DNA from: Flavobacteriales bacterium UBA4474
GTDB taxonomy: Bacteria > Bacteroidota > Bacteroidia > Flavobacteriales_D > Sanyastnellaceae
NCBI GenBank assembly: GCA_002389295.1
Contig: DGOE01000173.1
Span: forward strand, 1-10,872
DNA: 10,872 bases
Direction: 5' to 3'
The notes under the pieces were generated by a model. It had not been told where the DNA came from. It was given only the letters and a program-made list of their open reading frames with translations, and ran no database searches. Position 1 is the first letter of the stretch. Each line of letters starts with the position of its first letter. This document shows positions 5,814-10,872 of this stretch, one piece after another. Position numbers and translations under genes: made by a program.

Positions 5814-6737
5814 TTACAACAGAATGTCTCCGAGTGCTGCGCGCAACGCAGGATGCTGCAACTCGAACCCCACGTCGACCAATCGCGTGGAGCGAATGCG
5901 GTGGGAGGACAACAGGGCTTCCGCGGCTTCCCCAAACCTCAAGCGCAGCGCCCATGCGGGCACGTTGGGGAAAAAATGGGGCCTGTGCACGGCATTGGCC
6001 AAAGCCTTGCTGAAATCGCGCTGTTGGGCAGGCTGCGGTGATACGGCATTGTAGGTGCCTGTCCATTGTGTTGAATCGAGGGCGCTGTGAAACAGGCGCG
6101 CCAAATCTTCGATGTGGATCCAGCTCTGCCATTGTTCGCCCGATGCCAAAGGCGCGCCCAATCCCAGCCGATAAATGGGCAGCAGCCGGTCCAGCACACC
6201 GCCTTCTGCGGCCAGCACCAGCCCAATGCGTGCGATCACATGCCCACCACCGAGGTCGCCAAATCGGCGTGCAGCAGTTTCCCAATCCCGAACCACTTCT
6301 GCCAAAAAGCCACTGCCCCCGTCATCGGTTTCGGTGCGCCATTCTGCACTGGGGCCGTAGAATCCGATGGCACTTGCCGAAATGATCCGCGGCGCCATCC
6401 CCCGTTCCAAACAAGCCGCCCGCAACTGTTCCAAAGCGTCGATGCGGCTCGTCCTGATTTGCGCCCGCGCCGCTGGTGACCAACGCTGTGCCACAGGCGC
6501 CCCGGCGAGGTGCAACACTTGCTCCACGCCATCGAGGGCGCGGGGGTCCAATTGCCCCTTGTCGGGGTTCCAACCAAAAGCGCGTACGCCAGAAGAGGGC
6601 ATAGACCCGAGTCTCTCCGGGTTGCGTGTCAGGATATGGACAGGCCGCCCGGGGGCACTCTTTTTGATGCGCGAGACTACAGCTCTGCCGACAAGTCCCG
6701 TCGCACCGGTAATGAGAAGGGGGGAAGAATCGTCCAC
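5814..6737 (-). CDS. TIGR01777 family NAD(P)-binding epimerase-like protein (YfcH/SulA-type extended SDR)
   Basis: The 307-residue protein starts with the Rossmann signature 'LLITGATGLVG' (7-17, GxxGxxG). 'VLHLAGAPVAQRWSPAARAQIRTSRI' (74-99) and 'ISASAIGFYG' (119-128) follow; the latter holds the SDR tyrosine (Tyr127) without the usual YxxxK lysine, as is normal for this family. 'GFLAEVVRDWE' (143-153), 'RIGLVLAAEGGVLDRLLP' (170-187), 'QWQSWIHIEDLARLF' (202-216) and a C-terminal DUF1731-like segment (about 255-303, 'GEAAEALLSS') complete the TIGR01777 pattern. The substrate of the family is unknown. The start appears to be a GTG at 6737: an in-frame TGA lies seven codons upstream with no ATG between, and the Rossmann strand begins right after the GTG. 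In this phylum the family is often encoded near photolyases, as here, with 197 bp between the two genes. Confidence 0.9.
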   Translation of the reverse strand: MDDSSPLLITGATGLVGRAVVSRIKKSAPGRPVHILTRNPERLGSMPSSGVRAFGWNPDKGQLDPRALDGVEQVLHLAGAPVAQRWSPAARAQIRTSRIDALEQLRAACLERGMAPRIISASAIGFYGPSAEWRTETDDGGSGFLAEVVRDWETAARRFGDLGGGHVIARIGLVLAAEGGVLDRLLPIYRLGLGAPLASGEQWQSWIHIEDLARLFHSALDSTQWTGTYNAVSPQPAQQRDFSKALANAVHRPHFFPNVPAWALRLRFGEAAEALLSSHRIRSTRLVDVGFELQHPALRAALGDILL

Positions 6738-6883
6738 AGATTTCTGGCTTTGGCCTCAAACTAAGCAACCGATAGGCAGCCATTTGGTTCACAATCAAGT
6801 GCGAACAGCAGCGACCAAAATATAAAAAATTTAGATGAAAATAGAAATTATAGCGATGAATGCGTATTTTTACATACTTAATC
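6738..6883. promoter_or_regulatory. AT-rich divergent promoter region
   Basis: This 146-bp gap separates the divergent TIGR01777 gene and the choice-of-anchor B gene. Its part from 6817 to 6883 is strikingly AT-rich against a GC-rich background. On the minus strand TATTTTGG (6822-6815) differs from the -7 consensus TAnnTTTG at one position and could serve the epimerase gene, but I find no good -33 partner. No repeat, hairpin or RNA gene is evident. Confidence 0.35.
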
Positions 6884-8932
6884 ATGGCCACTTCCACACC
6901 AGCCATCACCATCCGCTTGTGGAGCTTCATGGGCTTCCTCTGTTGTTTTGTTCCCCATGTTCTTTGGGCTCAAGGAGATTGCATTGGAAATATGATCAAT
7001 GAAACCTGGCCGTGTGACAATGTTGAGTTGTTGGCCCAGGTTCCAAATGTGATGACCGGGGGCTTGGCCGCAAACGACCTGTGGGGATGGACAGATTCCA
7101 CAGACGGTCGGGAGTATGTGCTCCTCGGCAAGCGCGACGGCACCTGGTTCATCGAAGTAACCAATCCGAAGCAGCCCCGCGTGGTGGGCAAGCTGTCCAC
7201 CATCGGACTCGCCAACAGCTTGTGGCGTGACGTCAAGGTGCTGGAGGACAAAATGCTTGTCGTCAGTGAAGTGATCAATTCACGCCTTCAGGTTTTCGAT
7301 TTGACCCGGCTGCGCGACCACACGCAAAATGCGCCTCCGATCACCTTTTCGACAGACACCGTGCTCATGGGTTTTTCAAAGGCGCACAATTTGGCTACCG
7401 CGCCAGATGAGCCGCTGGCATTTGTTTGTGGGACCAACGGAACAGGAGGCCTGCTCGTTTTTGATTTCAGCAATCCCGATGACCCATTTATTGCGGGCAG
7501 CTGGACCGAATCCTACGTCCACGATGCCCACATCGTACGTTACGCTGGGGCGGACACGGCATACAGCGGCCAGCTGATCGCAGCGGTTTGTTGTGCCAAC
7601 GATTTCCGCTTGCTTGATGTGACCGATCCGCAGGACATCCAACAGATTTCATCGGCAGCGCATCAGCCCCATGGTTACATCCACCAAGGGTGGTTCAGTC
7701 AAGATCACCTGCACTTCTTTCTGGGCGATGAAACCGATGAGACCAATGAGCTTGTGGACGGGACACACACCTACGTTTGGGACGTCGAGGACCTGGATGC
7801 CCCGGTATTGCTGCAGGCGGTCGACCTTGGGACCGATGGCACCGACCACAACCTCTACAGCCGTGGCGACATGGTGTATCAAAGCAATTATGTCGACGGA
7901 TTCAGGGCGCAGCGGTTCAATCCGGAGGGGGGGTCCCTGCTTGAGGAAAAGGCCTATTTCGACACCCAGCCTGATTTGGACGGACCTGGTTTTTCGGGAA
8001 GCTGGAGCAACTATCCGTTTTTTGAGTCGGGGACCATTGCTGTCGCCGACCAGTCCAACGGGCTGTTTCTGGTGCGAACGAGTTTCATAAGCGTATGGCC
8101 GAATTTGCTCTCTGTGTGCCCATCTGACACCATGCGGTTGCAGGTGACATTGGATTCTTGTGTGTCAGGGCCCGTGGCGCTCCACCTTCCCAACGATGTG
8201 GATTGGGCCTCAACCGACAGCCTGCCTGGACCGGGCACCTGGCCGGTCGAGTTTGCGGGGTTTGGATGGACAGAGATGACAGGGGTCACACTGCGGGTCT
8301 CGGGTCAAGGGGTGGTACATGCCGATGAGATTTTTGTGGATGTGACCATAGATGCATCCCATTTCCCCGACGCCGACGGAGACGGATATGGGACATTCTC
8401 AGGGGTGGTGACAGGTTGCAGGCCTGGACCTGGCTATGCCCATGTCGGCGGGGATTGCGATGACCTGGACCCAAACGTTCGACCTGGCATTGAGGATGTG
8501 TGTGATGGATTAGACAATGACTGCGACCAGGCCATTGATGAGGATGGTTTGTCCTTGTCTTTTTATTTGGACGTGGATGGGGATGGATTGGCAGGATCGA
8601 CTGTCTATGAATCCTGTACGCCACCCACGTATGCCTTCTTGGAACCTGGGATTGATTGCGATGACCTCGATGCGACAGTGTTCCCGGGGGCGCCACCCAC
8701 AATGACGGGTGTCGACAACGATTGCAATGGTTATATCCTGGGTTTGGAGCAACTGGGTGGGGGGTGCCCAGGTGACCTCAATGGTGACGAAATGGTCACG
8801 ATCCAGGATTTGCTTGAATTCCTGAACTTCTTTGGGAGCTATGGCTTCTTCGAGGCCGACTTGAATTTCGACCAACACGTCGGCGTGGCCGATCTGCTGC
8901 TGATGCTCGGATTGTTGGGAAACACGTGTTAA
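6884..8932 (+). CDS. Secreted choice-of-anchor B family beta-propeller protein with MopE-like motifs and a dockerin-like C-terminus
   Basis: From the ATG at 6884 the product is 682 aa. A signal peptide covers about 1-29 (core LWSFMGFLCCFVPHVL, cleavage after VLWA). Residues about 45-400 match the choice-of-anchor B (TIGR04312) propeller, with LVIVD-like strands such as 'WFIEVTNPKQPRVVG', 'LLVFDFSNPDDPFIAGSW', 'HDAHIVRY' and 'FRLLDVTDPQDIQ'. A beta-rich linker of unknown type follows (about 401-490). Two MopE-like units come next (496-555 and 563-617), each with 'D.DGDG', 'CDDLD' and 'DNDC'; the second lacks the 'VCDG' cysteine. The last 52 residues hold two dockerin/EF-hand loops (Asp631, Asn633, Asp635, Asp642; Asp659, Asn661, Asp663, Asp670), ending in Cys682. 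I see no typical T9SS C-terminal sorting domain. Probable role: an extracellular or surface metal-binding protein; function unknown. An ATG at 6860 would add eight residues coded by AT-rich, UTR-like sequence. The stop overlaps the next gene's stop. Confidence 0.87.
   Translation: MATSTPAITIRLWSFMGFLCCFVPHVLWAQGDCIGNMINETWPCDNVELLAQVPNVMTGGLAANDLWGWTDSTDGREYVLLGKRDGTWFIEVTNPKQPRVVGKLSTIGLANSLWRDVKVLEDKMLVVSEVINSRLQVFDLTRLRDHTQNAPPITFSTDTVLMGFSKAHNLATAPDEPLAFVCGTNGTGGLLVFDFSNPDDPFIAGSWTESYVHDAHIVRYAGADTAYSGQLIAAVCCANDFRLLDVTDPQDIQQISSAAHQPHGYIHQGWFSQDHLHFFLGDETDETNELVDGTHTYVWDVEDLDAPVLLQAVDLGTDGTDHNLYSRGDMVYQSNYVDGFRAQRFNPEGGSLLEEKAYFDTQPDLDGPGFSGSWSNYPFFESGTIAVADQSNGLFLVRTSFISVWPNLLSVCPSDTMRLQVTLDSCVSGPVALHLPNDVDWASTDSLPGPGTWPVEFAGFGWTEMTGVTLRVSGQGVVHADEIFVDVTIDASHFPDADGDGYGTFSGVVTGCRPGPGYAHVGGDCDDLDPNVRPGIEDVCDGLDNDCDQAIDEDGLSLSFYLDVDGDGLAGSTVYESCTPPTYAFLEPGIDCDDLDATVFPGAPPTMTGVDNDCNGYILGLEQLGGGCPGDLNGDEMVTIQDLLEFLNFFGSYGFFEADLNFDQHVGVADLLLMLGLLGNTC
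8383..8746 (+). repeat. Two tandem MopE-type acidic Cys motifs inside the choice-of-anchor B gene
   Basis: The two coding units share the order D-x-DGDG, a single Cys, C-D-D-L-D, P-G and D-N-D-C. They resemble the putative metal-binding motif named after Methylococcus MopE. They have diverged at the nucleotide level, so this is a protein-level tandem repeat rather than a recent DNA duplication. Confidence 0.6.
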
Positions 8933-10836
8933 TCAGATCGGTCCTCCGATTCTGATGATCGCCGCTGCTGATTGCGGTTCAACTCGGCGTAGAGGCCACC
9001 TGCTTCCACCAAGTCTTCGTGCTGTCCGCGCTCGACCACCTTTCCCTGGTCCAAGACCAAAATGAGGTCGGCGTCCCGCACCGTAGACACCCGGTGGGAC
9101 ACGATGATGGAAGTCTTGTTGCGCATGATGCGCTGCAGATTGCCCAGAATCACGCTTTCGGTTTCGGTGTCGACGGCGCTGAGGCAGTCATCAAAAATCA
9201 GGATGCGCGGCTGCTTGAGGATGGCCCGCGCAATGGAAATCCGCTGCTTTTGGCCGCCACTGAGGTTGACGCCTCGTTCGCCCAACAGGGTGTCGTAGTG
9301 GCTGGGAAAGCCCATGATGTTGTCGTGGACCACAGCATCCTTGGCGGCCTGTTCGATATCGGCCTGCGCCGCGCCATCCACACCAAAGGCGATGTTTTCT
9401 GCAATCGTATCCGAGAAGAGAAACACATCTTGGGGCACATAGCCAATGGCGGCGCGCAGTCCGGACAGGTGGTGCTCCTGAACAGGTTTCCCATCAATTT
9501 CCACCACACCATCCGTGGGGTCGTAGAGCCTGGCCACGAGCTGTGCGAGGGTTGATTTGCCACCCCCTGTTCGGCCAATTACCGCAAGGGTTTGTCCGGG
9601 TTCAAGGGTGAAGCTCACCCCCTCCAGTGCGCGGGTTCCCGAGTCAGGATAGGTCAGTCCGACGTTCTTGAACGCGATGCGGCCCTTGATGTCCTGAGCC
9701 GCTGTCGCGCTGTTGCGGATTTCGGGTTCCACCTGCAGGAAATCGTTGATTCGGGCTTGGCTGGCCGCCGCCTTTTGCACCAATGAAGTGACCCATCCTA
9801 CCGAGGCGAAGGGCCAGGTGAGCAGGTTGACATAGAATACAAATTGGAAAATGTGACCCAACTGGAGTGCGCCAGAAAACACGCGCAATCCCCCCACGTA
9901 TATCGTCAGAATCGTACTCAGCCCAACCAACATGACGATGATGGGCATGAACATGGCATCGACCTTGATCAGGTCCAGAGAGAGAAACTTGTACTGGTTG
10001 GCCGCTTCGCGAAAGCGCTCCATCGCCCGCGCTTCGCGCCGGTGCGCGGCGAGGATGCGAATGCCAGAGAAATCCTGTTGAACCTTGGCACTGACCGCGC
10101 TTTGCTGGGTCTGCACGGCGTCGCTCTTTTTGTGGATGCGGGCGCTGACCTTGTACACCCCCAAGCTCATAAAGGGAAGGGGGGCGAGGGACCACAAGGT
10201 CAATACCGGATCGATGCGCAGCATGACCCCCACGGTCAGAAACATCATCGAGACGAGCGTCAGGCCGTACATCACAGCCGGTCCCAGATACATCCTGACT
10301 TTGGAGACATCCTCAGAGATGCGGTTCATGAGGTCCCCCGTGGCGTGCTGTTTGTAGAATGCCACAGGAAGCCGCTGATACTGGTCGTAAATGGCCGCTT
10401 TCAAATCGTATTCGATGAGCCGGCTCATCACGATGATTGTCTGGCGCGTCATAAATGAGAAGACCCCTTTGAGCAGGTAGGCCAGCATGTACAGCAGGGC
10501 CTGCAGTCCGGCGATGAAGGCCACGAATTGGATGAGCGCTTCGCGGTTTTGGGGTGCCGAAAAAGGGGAGGTTTCCAGCCCGGTCCACTCCGCCAGTTTG
10601 GACAAGGTGGGCGGCGCCTGCAGGGTCACCTCAGAAAACACGTCTTCGGGGGAGGCGCCAGCATCCAAAGGCGCCAAGTACTCCGAATACGCCTGTTGCA
10701 AGAGGTTGATGCCTTCCCCGATGACCACCGGGGCAAACACCGCAAATACATTTGTGAGCAAGACAAAGAGCATGCCGAGCGCAAGCCGTCCGCGGTACTT
10801 CCAAAAGAAGGGGTTCAGTGCCGCTAATGCGCCCAT
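8929..10836 (-). CDS. ABC transporter, fused permease and ATP-binding protein (MsbA/MdlB-like exporter)
   Basis: The 635-residue half-transporter has an N-terminal six-helix exporter domain (about 15-350) with an unusually long TM1-TM2 external loop (about 45-100), and an ABC ATPase (about 385-620). The ATPase has Walker A 'GRTGGGKST' (421-429), Q-loop 'VPQD' (467-470), signature 'LSGGQKQR' (525-532), Walker B 'ILIFDD' (545-550), D-loop 'SAVD' and H-loop His581. The residue after Walker B, normally the catalytic Glu, is Asp550, as in the degenerate sites of MdlA- or TM287-type exporters. It would act as a homodimer, or pair with another half-transporter, in the inner membrane; the substrate (lipid, drug or peptide) is unknown. 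Its ATG lies 9 nt after the apparent end of an outer-membrane protein gene, suggesting co-transcription. Its TAA shares the TTAA at 8929-8932 with the stop of the convergent gene. Confidence 0.92.
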   Translation of the reverse strand: MGALAALNPFFWKYRGRLALGMLFVLLTNVFAVFAPVVIGEGINLLQQAYSEYLAPLDAGASPEDVFSEVTLQAPPTLSKLAEWTGLETSPFSAPQNREALIQFVAFIAGLQALLYMLAYLLKGVFSFMTRQTIIVMSRLIEYDLKAAIYDQYQRLPVAFYKQHATGDLMNRISEDVSKVRMYLGPAVMYGLTLVSMMFLTVGVMLRIDPVLTLWSLAPLPFMSLGVYKVSARIHKKSDAVQTQQSAVSAKVQQDFSGIRILAAHRREARAMERFREAANQYKFLSLDLIKVDAMFMPIIVMLVGLSTILTIYVGGLRVFSGALQLGHIFQFVFYVNLLTWPFASVGWVTSLVQKAAASQARINDFLQVEPEIRNSATAAQDIKGRIAFKNVGLTYPDSGTRALEGVSFTLEPGQTLAVIGRTGGGKSTLAQLVARLYDPTDGVVEIDGKPVQEHHLSGLRAAIGYVPQDVFLFSDTIAENIAFGVDGAAQADIEQAAKDAVVHDNIMGFPSHYDTLLGERGVNLSGGQKQRISIARAILKQPRILIFDDCLSAVDTETESVILGNLQRIMRNKTSIIVSHRVSTVRDADLILVLDQGKVVERGQHEDLVEAGGLYAELNRNQQRRSSESEDRSD

Positions 10837-10845
10837 GCTCCGAAG

Positions 10846-10872
10846 TTAGAACGAGAAGTTCCAGGTCACCGA
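10846..10872 (-). CDS. C-terminal end of an upstream gene, possibly an outer-membrane beta-barrel protein (cut by window edge)
   Basis: Reading in from the right edge on the minus strand, one frame gives SVTWNFSF followed by TAA (10848-10846), 9 nt before the ABC transporter start. Alternating hydrophobic residues ending in a terminal Phe are the usual last strand of a BAM-assembled outer-membrane beta-barrel. Eight residues are too few for a firm call, and the other frames cannot be excluded. The close spacing to the ABC gene is what one expects of an operon. Confidence 0.35.
   Translation of the reverse strand, partial: SVTWNFSF

Noticed and set aside
5107..6054. Plus-strand open frame of 315 codons spanning the photolyase 5' end, the gap and the epimerase 3' end
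   Set aside because: It crosses two well-supported minus-strand genes and the regulatory gap, has no recognisable motif, and composition shifts along it.
6817..6857. AT-rich tract as a possible foreign insertion or attachment site
   Set aside because: No flanking repeat, integrase or composition change in the adjacent genes; an ordinary divergent promoter region explains it.

Overview
The window reads as a gene-dense piece of chromosome from a high-GC member of the Bacteroidota, most likely a flavobacterial lineage. That placement is inference from gene content: a short OPX/Wza lipoprotein, a MltD-type lytic transglycosylase with Bacteroidota-style sequence, the TIGR01777 epimerase next to a class I photolyase, and a choice-of-anchor B protein. 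Weak Shine-Dalgarno signals and many overlapping stop/start codons also fit. I see no mobile element, phage gene, CRISPR array, tRNA or rRNA. Eleven genes are supported, two of them cut by the window edges, and there is one doubtful small ORF.

Layout. (1) 1-800, minus strand: a GNAT acetyltransferase overlapping by 4 nt the start of an endolytic transglycosylase of the MltG/YceG family, which leaves at the left edge. (2) 874-3178, plus strand: a tightly coupled three-gene operon made of a polysaccharide-export lipoprotein, an RmlC-type dTDP-4-dehydrorhamnose 3,5-epimerase and a periplasmic MltD-like lytic transglycosylase. Successive genes overlap by 1 and 4 nt. (3) 3151-6737, minus strand: a TIGR01777 NAD(P)-binding epimerase-like protein, then a 197-bp gap holding a strong hairpin, a candidate promoter and a possible 38-residue ORF, then a class I DNA photolyase, then a class III (CaiB/BaiF) CoA-transferase 9 nt further on. 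(4) 6884-8932, plus strand: a secreted choice-of-anchor B beta-propeller protein with two MopE-like acidic Cys motifs and a dockerin-like C-terminus. (5) 8929-10872, minus strand: an ABC exporter (fused membrane and ATPase domains), preceded 9 nt upstream by what looks like the last eight residues of an outer-membrane beta-barrel protein.

How they fit together. The left half is mostly about the envelope: peptidoglycan cleavage (MltG, MltD-like), rhamnose precursor synthesis and capsule/exopolysaccharide export. The middle block joins light-driven DNA repair with the TIGR01777 protein that often lies near photolyases in this phylum; the CoA-transferase link is positional only. The right part is secretion and surface related.

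I did not find a clear new multi-gene system. The items most worth a second look are the C-terminal module of the choice-of-anchor B protein, the regulatory architecture upstream of the photolyase, and the envelope operon with overlapping genes.
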